Origin: Christensenellaceae bacterium
GTDB taxonomy: Bacteria; Bacillota; Clostridia; Christensenellales; UBA1750
Direction: 5' to 3'
NCBI GenBank assembly: GCA_031287285.1
Contig: JAITTC010000038.1
Coordinates: 1 to 8,545, forward strand
Length of the DNA: 8,545 nucleotides
In this document: positions 1 to 6,919 of the stretch, one piece after another
Numbering within the stretch: the stretch's first letter is position 1
Layout: every line of letters starts with the position of its first letter
Made by a program: the position numbers and the translations under genes
Notes under the pieces: model-generated
Databases searched by the model: none
What the model saw: only the letters and a program-made list of their open reading frames with translations
Told to the model about the DNA's origin: nothing

Positions 1-142
1 CCCGCTTTCGTTCCTCGCCAGGGCCTGCGCGTGCTTGAAGCTTCCCGGTGGAATGCCTTCGTCCTTTTTGAAGGCGCGCGTGAAGGTCTGCACGTTTTGG
101 TAGTCAACCGGGTCGGCCGCCACCGTAAGCGGCGGGGAGTTT
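1..142 (-). pseudogene. Truncated, diverged copy of an AraC-family C-terminus
   Basis: Read on the minus strand, this stretch encodes a 46-residue segment matching the last 46 residues (about 708-753) of the regulator next to it. Shared blocks include QTFTRAFKK, EGIPPGSFK and QALARNE. At DNA level it aligns without gaps to 195-336 with about 19 mismatches in about 142 positions, roughly 87% identity. Similarity stops abruptly near 142. The sequence between the copies (143-191) has no homology to the gene and no start codon in the matching frame, so the first helix-turn-helix and everything before it are missing. Two changes fall in the conserved second-helix region: the Arg-Val-Gly-Tyr of the intact gene reads Pro-Val-Asp-Tyr, which fits loss of constraint. 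The stop codon would lie beyond the left edge. It may be the remnant of a tandem paralogue reduced by deletion, or a partial duplication. It is unlikely to make a working protein. Confidence 0.75.
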
Positions 143-191
143 CGCCCATATTGAACTGCGGACGGCAAAAGGGGCTTTTCATATGGCTTTG

Positions 192-2453
192 TTACCCGGT
201 TTCGTTCCGCGCAAGGGCTTGCTCTTGCTTGAAGCTTCCCGGGGGAATGCCTTCTTCCTTTTTGAAGGCGCGCGTGAAGGTCTGCGCGTTTTGGTAGCCA
301 ACCCTTTCAGCCACCACCGTCAGCGGAGTGGACTTTTCTTCCACTAAAATGGCCTTTGCGCGCTCGATGCGCAGCTTCGTCAGGTAGCGAAGGAGATTCA
401 CGCCCGTGTTTTCTTTAAAGACGCGGCTGATGTGCTCGGGGCTGACCTGGAAGATTTCGGCTAGCTGCGAGGCGCTGAGCTCACTGTCGGTATAGTGCAC
501 ATCCAGGTAGGAAACGATGCGCTGCGCAAGCCGCACCGAGCCCAGGTTATTCTTGCGGTAGCTCAGCGCGCGAACCAGCTCGGCGAAGACCTCCTGCGCG
601 AAAATGCGCATTTCCCGCAGGGTTTCGAGGCCTTCGAGCGTCGTGAGCAAACCCTCCGGATGGCTGACGCTTAGGGCGGTTAAGCTGGTATCAAACCTGG
701 CGCAGAGCTCCATGCCCTGCATCAGCGTCTGTGCGCAGAGGGACTTGGCCGTTGGGGGGTCGAGGCGCAAGGCGGCGATGCGCGCAAACAACGCGTCCAG
801 CGCGCGGAAGGCATTTTCGCCCTCGCAGCGGCGAAGGGCGTCGATGGCGGCCTCCATTTCGGCCGCGATCAGCGGCAGGCGCTCGTTTTGCGACGGGCCT
901 TCGGCCAGCGCGCTGAATTCCAGGATGCCTTGGCCCTCGAGCAGCAGGCAGCGGGCCAGGGCGGACTGCGCTTCGCGGTAAGAGATGGGGACGCCCATGA
1001 AATCGGCGCAGGGCGAGCCGATCCCGATGGCGACGCCCGCGTGAAGATCCAGCGCGCCGAGGTATTCCTCGACGAAGGCCCGCACCTGCGGGGCGGAAAG
1101 GGGCGAGGAGGCGCTGAGCAGCACCAGGGCGCCGCCATCCTCCCTCTCGATGCAGACGGGGGCGAGCTCCTGGCCCCTGAAGGGCAGAAGGGCCTGCACG
1201 AGCCCCGCGTATTCCGGCAAAGCGAAGCCGTGCGCGCTGCGCAGGAGGAGGACGGCGAAGCCCTTTTCGTGAATGGGCAGGCCGGAATCCTCTAAAAGGC
1301 GCAGATGCTGGGGGAAGGAGAGCACGCGGCCCGGGTGCAGCAGATCCCCGATGAGCTGGGCGCGCATGGCCGGCTTATAGACGTCGATCTCGCGGCGGAG
1401 ATTATCGCCCTCGCGGATGAGGCTGCCCAGCGCCGTGCGCAGGTAGAGGATCTCGTCCATGACGAGGGGGCGCTGGTGGATGCTCGACACCGAGGAGCGG
1501 AGCTGCTCGGCCATCTTGGTGATGGCCCTGTAGGGGTGGAAGAACAAGGCGGTCCAGATGGAGGAGGTAAACAGGGCATACAGGCCAAGACACAACCCCA
1601 AAATCGCCCCGAAGGACGAAACCAGCGCAAAGCCCGGGCTCCTTGGGATGCGAATGACGTAGCGCCAGCCCGTGTATGGCGACTGAAGCGTAACCAGCAT
1701 GGGCGAGGCGCTGAAAGCAGGCCTGCTTTCGCCTAAAAAGAGTTCGGAAGGGGGCTCGTCCGCCCCTTCGCCGACGGAGGCCACCAGATCGCCCTCACTC
1801 GTGAGGATATAAAGCTGCGAATCCGGCGTGGGCAAAGAGAGCTCAAGAGCCTGCGCGATGACCTCGGCGCCCACATAGACGCCCATGGCCCCGCCCGACG
1901 CGTAGGGCCTGACGAGGGCGACCACGCTCTTTGGCGGGGAGTTCTTATAGCTTTGGTAGATCGGGATCCCTTGCGCGACACGCCATACCCCCGTTGGGGA
2001 AGAAAAAGCCTCGCTGAGAAGCAACTCGTCGCCAAGCCCTTCGTGGCTGAAGAGGTAGCCGTTGAGGTAGATGGCCTTTGTGCTGTTTGAGTTGAGATAC
2101 AGCGAAGTGCCGTTCGGATAGAGCTTTTGCAGGGTTTCGTAAAAGCGGTCGAATTGCAGCTTCATCTTATATTCGTTGTAGGCGCTCTGCCGCCCGGCGT
2201 TCATGAACTGCCAAAGGTAGCCGGAGCTCGTGGCGAAGTCCATGCTTAGGCGATCGAGGGTCGAGAGCATGCTTTCGACCGACTGCATATCCTGCCGGAG
2301 GATCGACTGGCCGGTCTGCTCGAGCTCACGCGCGGCAAAATGCTGGGTGCTCAGGACTAAAACCACGCCAACGGCCACCGTGGCCGCCGCGATCAGCACA
2401 AAGGCCAAAAGCATGCGCTTCTGCAGGGAGCCCCCTCGCCGGAACCGTTCCAT
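192..2453 (-). CDS. Membrane-anchored AraC-family transcriptional regulator (YesS/YtdP-like architecture)
   Basis: A 753-residue one-component regulator. Residues 1-14 are basic. A first membrane segment lies at about 15-34, a sensor region of about 240 residues (35-272) should face outward, and a second membrane segment lies at about 275-305. A short linker with coiled-coil character follows (306-360). Residues 395-513 resemble the degenerate GGDEF-like domain of such regulators (VAIGIGS, then SYREAQSALARC). The AraC DNA-binding domain occupies about 640-745: first helix-turn-helix SASQLAEIFQVSPEHISRVF, second around VGYQNAQTFTRAFKKEEGIP. In B. subtilis, YesS and YtdP have this plan and lie near sugar transporter genes. 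By that analogy and its divergent position, it probably activates the transporter operon to its right after sensing an extracellular ligand. The ATG start is supported by GGAGGTG 7 nt upstream. The sensor ligand cannot be read from sequence, and the fold of residues 35-272 (perhaps Cache-like) is unconfirmed. Confidence 0.93.
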   Translation of the reverse strand: MERFRRGGSLQKRMLLAFVLIAAATVAVGVVLVLSTQHFAARELEQTGQSILRQDMQSVESMLSTLDRLSMDFATSSGYLWQFMNAGRQSAYNEYKMKLQFDRFYETLQKLYPNGTSLYLNSNSTKAIYLNGYLFSHEGLGDELLLSEAFSSPTGVWRVAQGIPIYQSYKNSPPKSVVALVRPYASGGAMGVYVGAEVIAQALELSLPTPDSQLYILTSEGDLVASVGEGADEPPSELFLGESRPAFSASPMLVTLQSPYTGWRYVIRIPRSPGFALVSSFGAILGLCLGLYALFTSSIWTALFFHPYRAITKMAEQLRSSVSSIHQRPLVMDEILYLRTALGSLIREGDNLRREIDVYKPAMRAQLIGDLLHPGRVLSFPQHLRLLEDSGLPIHEKGFAVLLLRSAHGFALPEYAGLVQALLPFRGQELAPVCIEREDGGALVLLSASSPLSAPQVRAFVEEYLGALDLHAGVAIGIGSPCADFMGVPISYREAQSALARCLLLEGQGILEFSALAEGPSQNERLPLIAAEMEAAIDALRRCEGENAFRALDALFARIAALRLDPPTAKSLCAQTLMQGMELCARFDTSLTALSVSHPEGLLTTLEGLETLREMRIFAQEVFAELVRALSYRKNNLGSVRLAQRIVSYLDVHYTDSELSASQLAEIFQVSPEHISRVFKENTGVNLLRYLTKLRIERAKAILVEEKSTPLTVVAERVGYQNAQTFTRAFKKEEGIPPGSFKQEQALARNETG
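195..336 (-). repeat. Intact copy of a 142-bp imperfect direct repeat (3' end of the AraC gene)
   Basis: This segment codes for the second helix-turn-helix and C-terminus of the regulator. It is repeated at 1-142 in the same orientation, offset by 194 bp, without gaps and with about 19 mismatches. The mismatches are spread over all base types. The longest shared blocks are near 36-51 and 62-92 of the outer copy. Confidence 0.8.
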
Positions 2454-2460
2454 TCCCCCT

Positions 2461-2467
2461 CACCTCC
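2461..2467 (-). promoter_or_regulatory. Ribosome binding site of the AraC regulator
   Basis: The minus strand reads GGAGGTG, a near-perfect anti-16S match, 7 nt before the ATG at 2453. It fixes the start of the regulator. Confidence 0.8.
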
Positions 2468-2518
2468 ATTGCCTTGGGGAAGTTTGCGCGCTTTATTTGC
2501 TGACTTTTTCGTTACCTA

Positions 2519-2548
2519 ACTATACAGCAGCGGCAAGAGGGCTGTAAA
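2519..2548 (-). promoter_or_regulatory. Candidate sigma-70/sigma-A promoter of the AraC regulator
   Basis: The minus strand has TTTACA (2548-2543) and TATAGT (2524-2519) separated by 18 bp. Each box matches five of six consensus positions. Transcription would start near 2512 and leave a leader of roughly 60 nt before the start codon. It lies in the divergent intergenic region, so activity at the operon promoter could affect it. Confidence 0.5.
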
Positions 2549-2602
2549 GCCAAGCGCGCTGGTAAATTCATCTTTGTTTTGGGCATGTAAAGGGCAGGTC
2601 TT

Positions 2603-2709
2603 TCAAACGCCCTTCGGATGGGGTCAAAAAACGACGCCTCAATCAAAAAACGAATGCCGCTCAATGGAAGAGATGAGAAGTCGCTGCTGCCTTCATCAAA
2701 AAACGCCCC
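2603..2709 (+). promoter_or_regulatory. Cluster of TCAAAAAACG direct repeats, candidate AraC operator
   Basis: The ten-base word TCAAAAAACG occurs exactly three times, starting at 2624, 2643 and 2696. Each copy is followed within a few bases by GCC or CCC. A shortened relative, TCAAACGCCC, starts at 2603. Start-to-start distances are 21, 19 and 53 bp, close to two, two and five helical turns, so the sites would lie on roughly one face of the DNA. AraC-family activators commonly bind such direct repeats upstream of the promoter they control. The last copy ends just before the candidate -35 region of the transporter operon. Binding by the adjacent regulator is inferred. Confidence 0.45.
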
Positions 2710-2730
2710 TTTTGCTTTTGCTAAAGGGCG
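2704..2730. promoter_or_regulatory. Inverted repeat at the transporter operon promoter
   Basis: CGCCCCTTT (2704-2712) and AAAGGGCG (2723-2730) form eight base pairs with one bulged C and a 10-nt loop. The repeat overlaps the last TCAAAAAACG copy and the candidate -35 region. No T-tract follows, so it is not a terminator. It may be a second operator. Confidence 0.3.
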
Positions 2731-2738
2731 GTTATGAT
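2710..2738 (+). promoter_or_regulatory. Possible promoter of the transporter operon
   Basis: TATGAT at 2733-2738 is an acceptable -10 box. The matching -35 is poor: TTTTGC at 2710-2715 with 17-bp spacing, or TTGCTT at 2712-2717 with 15 bp. A weak -35 directly behind repeated sites is what an activator-dependent promoter would look like. If used, it leaves a leader of about 30 nt before the first permease. Other promoters in the interval are possible. Confidence 0.3.
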
Positions 2739-2775
2739 GGAGGGCAGAGTCGGAGCTTTTAAGGAGATGGAGCAT

Positions 2776-3720
2776 ATGGCACAACTAAGCTCAAAGGTCG
2801 CACTGAAAGAGAGCCTGCGCGGCAGACTGCGCAAGGGCTGGCCCCTGTATCTGTTTTTGCTGCCGGGCGTCGTCGCCTGCATCACGTTCCAGTACCTGCC
2901 CATGTTTTCGAACTACATCGCGTTTTTGGACTACAACTTCAATAATGGTTGGTTTGGCCTTGCGAGCCCCTTTGCGGGGTTTAAGAACTTCGAGTTGTTC
3001 ATTTCGAACCCCTCATTTTGGCCGCTCGTCAGCCGCACGGTGATCTATTCGTTTTTTCTGCTGCTTTTCTCGTTTCCGGTTTCGCTGGTCTTTGCGCTGT
3101 GCCTGAACGAGCTTCGCTCAGAAGGCTATAAGCGCATCGTGCAGACGCTTTCCTACGTGCCGCACTTCGTTTCGTGGGTCACGGTGGCCGGACTTTTCTA
3201 CATGTTTTTAAGCACCGACAGATCGGGCCTGGTCAACAACCTGCTCGAGCTCTTCGGTTACCAGCGCCACCCCTACATGCAGAACGCGAATAACTTCCTG
3301 CCCTATCTCATCGTTTCGGAGGTCTGGAAGGAACTCGGCTGGGGCACCATCATCTACCTGGCCTCGCTCACGGGGATTGACCCGCAGCTTTATGAAGCGG
3401 CCATGGTCGACGGTGCAACTCGCTGGCAGCGCTGCCTGCACATCACCCTGCCAAGCCTGATGCCCACCACCTCGGTGCTGCTCATCTTCGCCTTGGGCAG
3501 AATGTTTTCGAACAATTTCGACCAGATCTTCAACATGCAAAACCCGCTCATCCGCGCAAAGACGGATACGCTCAACATCCACATCTACTATAGAGGCGTG
3601 GTCAACCAGCAGTATGCCTACTCGGCTGCCGTCGGCCTTTTCACGGGGGTGGTTTCCCTGATTCTGGTCGTTCTCACCAACGCGCTCACCACGAAGATCA
3701 GCGAAACCGGGGTGTTTTAG
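2776..3720 (+). CDS. Carbohydrate ABC transporter permease, LplB-type (CUT1 family)
   Basis: A 314-residue inner-membrane protein forming half of the translocation channel of a CUT1 sugar importer. The N-terminal PLYLFLLPG followed by FQYLPMF is characteristic of LplB-like permeases. About six membrane segments can be placed near residues 22-45, 86-110, 128-147, 173-198, 230-247 and 281-303. The cytoplasmic EAA loop that docks with the ATPase is at about 207-226 (YEAAMVDGATRWQRCLHITL), with the conserved Glu-Ala-Ala, Asp-Gly and Leu-Pro positions. The start at 2776 is preferred because AAGGAG lies 9 nt upstream. In-frame ATGs at 2734, 2737 and 2767 have weaker or badly spaced binding sites. 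It is the first gene of the operon, 43 nt before the partner permease. Family assignment is firm. The substrate is inferred only as a sugar or oligosaccharide. Confidence 0.93.
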   Translation: MAQLSSKVALKESLRGRLRKGWPLYLFLLPGVVACITFQYLPMFSNYIAFLDYNFNNGWFGLASPFAGFKNFELFISNPSFWPLVSRTVIYSFFLLLFSFPVSLVFALCLNELRSEGYKRIVQTLSYVPHFVSWVTVAGLFYMFLSTDRSGLVNNLLELFGYQRHPYMQNANNFLPYLIVSEVWKELGWGTIIYLASLTGIDPQLYEAAMVDGATRWQRCLHITLPSLMPTTSVLLIFALGRMFSNNFDQIFNMQNPLIRAKTDTLNIHIYYRGVVNQQYAYSAAVGLFTGVVSLILVVLTNALTTKISETGVF

Positions 3721-3750
3721 GCCCCGCGGCGCCCCGAATACGACTTTATA

Positions 3751-3757
3751 GGAGGAG
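3751..3757 (+). promoter_or_regulatory. Ribosome binding site deciding a TTG start
   Basis: GGAGGAG ends 6 nt before the TTG at 3764. The next in-frame ATG (3800) has no comparable site, so the second permease most likely starts with TTG. Confidence 0.7.
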
Positions 3758-3763
3758 AGAGCC

Positions 3764-4762
3764 TTGAGCGAATTAAGCTCTTACGAAAAGTTGCAGCAAA
3801 TGGAGGAAAAGGGCGGGAAGGTGCCTTCCATGGGCACCAGATCGCCGGAAATGCACATTAAACGCACCCCCGGCGAGCTGCTCTTTGACACCGCGAACGT
3901 GATCGTGCTGGGAATCGTCTGCCTTTTGATGGTCTACCCCTTCTGGTATGTGCTGGTGCTCTCATTCAACACCGGCTCTGACGCTGCGGCAGGCCCGCTA
4001 TGGCTTTGGCCGCGCGCATTTACCTTAGAAAACTACAAGTACGTCTTTGGCTATGAGGCGCTGCAGATCGCCTACCGCACCACGCTCACCCGCGTGGTCA
4101 CCGGGCCGTTTCTGACCGTTGGCGTCAACATGTGCGTGGGCTACGCGCTCTCAAAGCACTGGCTGCCGGCGCGCAGGCAGATCGTTCTTTTCATGATCAT
4201 GCCCATGTTCTTCGGCGGCTCGATCATCTCGACCTACATCGTTTATGCAAAGCTCGGGCTGATGAACAACTTCCTGGTCTATGTGCTACCCGGCTGCTTC
4301 CAGTTCTTCAACATGGTCATCATGCGCACCTTTATCGAGGGGATTCCGATCGATATCGAGGAATCCGCCATGCTCGACGGCGCGGGCTACGGCAGGGTCT
4401 TCTGGCAATTCATTTTGCCGCTTTCCACGCCGATTCTGGCCTGCTTCGGCTTCTTCAGCGTGTGCAATCACTGGCTGGATCTGCAGACGAACCTCATCTA
4501 TGTGACCGACCGCAAGATGCAGACCCTGCAGTACATGCTCTATCAGGTCATCAACTCCGCGGAGGCCGCCTACTTCATGGAGGCCAGCACGCCGGATGCG
4601 GTGGCCCGTTCGCTGGAGGCGATGAGCAATAACACCGTCCCCACGCCAGAGGTCATCAAGATGACGGTCATGGTCGTGGTGACCTTCCCCATCCTCATGG
4701 TCTACCCCTTCTTCCAGCGCTCTTTCATCAAGGGCATGCTGGTGGGTGCGGTGAAGGCATAG
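3764..4762 (+). CDS. Carbohydrate ABC transporter permease, LplC/YtcP-type (CUT1 family)
   Basis: A 332-residue inner-membrane protein, the second permease of the importer, expected to pair with the LplB-type protein encoded just upstream. A hydrophilic N-terminus of about 40 residues precedes a first membrane segment at about 43-68 (VYPFWYVLVLSFN, typical of this subfamily). Further segments lie near 108-130, 138-162, 167-190, 222-240 and 298-316. The EAA loop is at about 199-220 (EESAMLDGAGYGRVFWQFILPL). The C-terminus VYPFFQRSFIKGMLVGAVKA is the hallmark ending of LplC/YtcP-like permeases, so the gene is full length. The TTG start has a strong binding site 6 nt upstream. An intercistronic hairpin follows the stop, then the binding-protein gene begins. 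No ATPase gene is in the operon. B. subtilis relatives rely on the shared ATPase MsmX, and the same is inferred here. Confidence 0.93.
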   Translation: MSELSSYEKLQQMEEKGGKVPSMGTRSPEMHIKRTPGELLFDTANVIVLGIVCLLMVYPFWYVLVLSFNTGSDAAAGPLWLWPRAFTLENYKYVFGYEALQIAYRTTLTRVVTGPFLTVGVNMCVGYALSKHWLPARRQIVLFMIMPMFFGGSIISTYIVYAKLGLMNNFLVYVLPGCFQFFNMVIMRTFIEGIPIDIEESAMLDGAGYGRVFWQFILPLSTPILACFGFFSVCNHWLDLQTNLIYVTDRKMQTLQYMLYQVINSAEAAYFMEASTPDAVARSLEAMSNNTVPTPEVIKMTVMVVVTFPILMVYPFFQRSFIKGMLVGAVKA

Positions 4763-4775
4763 GAAAAGGCCCCAT

Positions 4776-4798
4776 TCCGCAAGGGCAGACCCTGCGGA
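4776..4798 (+). promoter_or_regulatory. Intercistronic hairpin between permease and binding-protein genes
   Basis: TCCGCA and TGCGGA flank GGG and CCC to give nine base pairs with one bulged A and the loop CAGA. No T-tract follows, so it is unlikely to terminate transcription. Hairpins at this position in sugar-transport operons often stabilise one part of the transcript and raise the amount of binding protein relative to permeases. That role is inferred here. Confidence 0.45.
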
Positions 4799-4825
4799 TT
4801 GGCATAAGAGAAAGGAGAAACCAAC

Positions 4826-6805
4826 ATGGAAAAGCTCAAAAGAGGTTTGACGCTGCTCCTGACGCTGGCGCTCATCTGGACGCTGGCGGCCTGCGGCGGC
4901 AGCCCCGCCCCGCAGCCCACGGGCACGGCAAGCAGTGGCACCAGCGAGTCGGGCGCGCCCGCAGAAACCGCAGATCCGAACGTTTCTGCAGACGGCTTCA
5001 CCCACGTGTCGGTGCTCGGGCACATCCAGACGGGCAGCCGCAGGGCTGTGGATGATATCCTCACCCCGATCTGGCGCGAAAAGACCGGCGTGATCCCTGA
5101 CATCGTGGACTTCCCGCGGAGCCAGGATGCCAATCAGTGGCTGCAGATGCAGATCGCAGGCGGCACCCTGCCGGACGTGATCGCGGTGGTCAACAACATC
5201 ATCGAGGTGCCGGAGCGCCGCGCGATGCTGAAGAACGCGGGCTTCTTAAAGCCCATCTCCCTTGACCTGGTGGTTGAGAACATGCCGCGCACCGCGGAAT
5301 ATCTCAACAAGCTGGGCGTGAAGATCGAGGATTGGTATCAGGCCAACGCGGAAGAAGACGGCCTCCTCTACTATATCCCGACGCTTCCAAACCCGCTGAT
5401 CAGCGAAGAAAACCGCGATTCCAACTATGGCAAGCTGATCACGGGCGCTTATCCGTACTTCCTGTATTTCCGCGACGACATCCTGAAGATGGTCTACCCG
5501 GATGCCAAGACCGAAGAGGAATTGGCGGCCCTGGTCGTCGAGAAGAACGGCGAGCTTGAGCCCTCTGACGTGCTCGACGCGCCGGTATATGAGCTCGACG
5601 GCCTGCTGGACTACCTGCGCAAGGTCAAGGCGCTGAACTACCACGACGATGTCGGCGGGTTTGACATCATCCCCTGCCATCCCTCGCTCACGAACGTGCC
5701 CGAGCGCCTCTATCGCTCGTTGATGACGGCGACCGGCATCTGGTGGAACGAGATCGTCTACACCCCCTCCATCGTGGAAGAGGATAAGTTCATCAACTTC
5801 ACGCAGTCCGACTCGTTCAAGGCTTACATCAGCTTTTTGAACACGGCCTACACCGAAGGGCTCCTTGGTGAGGAGTTCCTCATCCAGAAGGACGATCAGC
5901 GCGAGGCGAAGATGGTCAACGGCGAGTACGCCGTGGTCAACAACTACTTCCCCATCGCGGCCGCCAGGGCCAAGACCCTCGAAGATGGCCGCAACTACGG
6001 CTGGCGCATCTTCCCGGCCATGCTGATCGACCTGAAGACCCCCTATCAGGATACCAGGCCCCTGGTTTACTCCCTGGTGTCTGGCGATGGCGGCAAGAGC
6101 TTCAACCCCAACACCATCACGGACGAAGAAATGCCCAAGCTGCTTCGCTGGATCGACTGGAACTATTCGGAAGAAGCTATGGAGCTTCGTGCCTGGGGCA
6201 AGCCGGATATGTACACGGGCGACGGCGTGGATCGCCGCTTCAAGCCCGAGTATAAGGACCTGGAAACCTACATGGTTAAGGGCATTCAGAACCCGGACGG
6301 CCAGGACGGCATCTACTACGGCATGAGAGGCCTGGAAGTACGCCAGGATATCACCTTCTGGAACCACGAAGTGCACGGCATGTCGGTGAGCAATGGCGAC
6401 TTCGTCAACTCCCCGCGCTATGTCTACCCGATCACGGCCGAAACGGCGGATGCCACGCTCTACAGCCAATACGCGGTGCGCAAATACTACCGCTTTGAGC
6501 TGCCCGAGGATCAGCGCCACTTCTTCATGCTGGAAGCCGCCTTCCCAAGCGAGGTTGCGGCGCTCCGCTCGAAGTGGAATGATGTCACCGGGGAATGGAA
6601 CGAGGTCAACCGCCCCTACGAAGACGACCGCAACCTGCTGCTGATCGGCGCGATCTCCGGCAGCACGGCCGACTTTGAGGCGAACTACAAGGCCTATGCG
6701 GATATGTACCTGGCGCCTGAAATCGTGGCTAAGGAGGCAGAACTGAAGGACGCCTACTATGCCTACTATACGGCCCGCGAGAAATACCGCACTCGCCTCG
6801 ACTAA
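4826..6805 (+). CDS. Extracellular solute-binding lipoprotein of a CUT1 sugar importer (LplA/YtcQ-like)
   Basis: A 659-residue lipoprotein that should capture the substrate outside the cell and hand it to the two permeases. Residues 1-22 form a lipoprotein signal peptide (basic MEKLKR, hydrophobic core) ending in the lipobox LAAC, with Cys23 the lipid-modified residue. A Ser/Gly/Ala/Pro-rich linker of about 30 residues follows. The binding domain runs from about 57, with family-typical stretches such as LQMQIAGGTLPDVIAV (106-121), a glycine-bearing region TGAYPYFLYFRDDIL (206-220) and RWIDWNYSEEAMELRAWGKP (441-460), comparable to the conserved 'DWxYSEE…G' region of LplA-like proteins. The C-terminal 40 residues are helical and rich in Tyr, Glu and Lys. 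It is longer than the usual 500-560 residues of the family. AAAGGAG lies 8 nt before the ATG. It is the last gene of the operon and is followed by a strong terminator. The ligand is probably an oligosaccharide but cannot be specified. Confidence 0.93.
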   Translation: MEKLKRGLTLLLTLALIWTLAACGGSPAPQPTGTASSGTSESGAPAETADPNVSADGFTHVSVLGHIQTGSRRAVDDILTPIWREKTGVIPDIVDFPRSQDANQWLQMQIAGGTLPDVIAVVNNIIEVPERRAMLKNAGFLKPISLDLVVENMPRTAEYLNKLGVKIEDWYQANAEEDGLLYYIPTLPNPLISEENRDSNYGKLITGAYPYFLYFRDDILKMVYPDAKTEEELAALVVEKNGELEPSDVLDAPVYELDGLLDYLRKVKALNYHDDVGGFDIIPCHPSLTNVPERLYRSLMTATGIWWNEIVYTPSIVEEDKFINFTQSDSFKAYISFLNTAYTEGLLGEEFLIQKDDQREAKMVNGEYAVVNNYFPIAAARAKTLEDGRNYGWRIFPAMLIDLKTPYQDTRPLVYSLVSGDGGKSFNPNTITDEEMPKLLRWIDWNYSEEAMELRAWGKPDMYTGDGVDRRFKPEYKDLETYMVKGIQNPDGQDGIYYGMRGLEVRQDITFWNHEVHGMSVSNGDFVNSPRYVYPITAETADATLYSQYAVRKYYRFELPEDQRHFFMLEAAFPSEVAALRSKWNDVTGEWNEVNRPYEDDRNLLLIGAISGSTADFEANYKAYADMYLAPEIVAKEAELKDAYYAYYTAREKYRTRLD

Positions 6806-6819
6806 ATAGAAAATATCGG

Positions 6820-6839
6820 CTCAAAAGCATCGTTTTGAG
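6820..6839 (+). other. Hairpin preceding the operon terminator
   Basis: CTCAAAA and TTTTGAG pair perfectly over seven bases around a 6-nt loop, beginning 15 nt after the stop codon and directly abutting the main terminator. It may help protect the 3' end of the mRNA. A-U-rich pairs make it weak alone. Confidence 0.4.
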
Positions 6840-6876
6840 GCCCGCGCGACCGGTAACCGGCCGCGCGGGCTTTTTT
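6840..6876 (+). terminator. Rho-independent terminator of the transporter operon
   Basis: GCCCGCGCGACCGG (6840-6853) pairs with CCGGCCGCGCGGGC (6857-6870) across a TAA loop: 14 positions with a single A-C mismatch, followed by six T residues. It starts 35 nt after the binding-protein stop codon and separates the operon from the following lipoprotein gene. Confidence 0.93.
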
Positions 6877-6919
6877 ACACAGCCTTTATCTGTTCTTTTC
6901 TTTCGGGCCTGAACCCGGG

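Noticed and set aside
31..297. Plus-strand 88-residue open frame across both repeat copies
   Set aside because: It is the antisense shadow of the AraC gene and its duplicate, with no ribosome binding site.
1..336. Diversity-generating retroelement with template and variable repeats
   Set aside because: Position at a gene's 3' end with a nearby second copy is suggestive, but the mismatches involve all bases rather than being confined to adenines of one copy, the repeated part encodes a DNA-binding domain, and no reverse transcriptase is visible.
2621..2710. CRISPR-like array of the TCAAAAAACG repeats
   Set aside because: The repeat is only ten bases, spacing is irregular (19 and 53 bp), and no cas gene is present.
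4286..5023. Long minus-strand open frame of 245 codons
   Set aside because: It lies opposite the second permease and binding-protein genes; its His/Arg/Ala-rich composition is typical of antisense frames in GC-rich DNA and it shows no domain.
5246..6520. Minus-strand open frame of 424 codons
   Set aside because: It is entirely antisense to the binding-protein gene, has a Val/Asp/His-rich composition with no domain or start signal, and the plus-strand gene is unambiguous.
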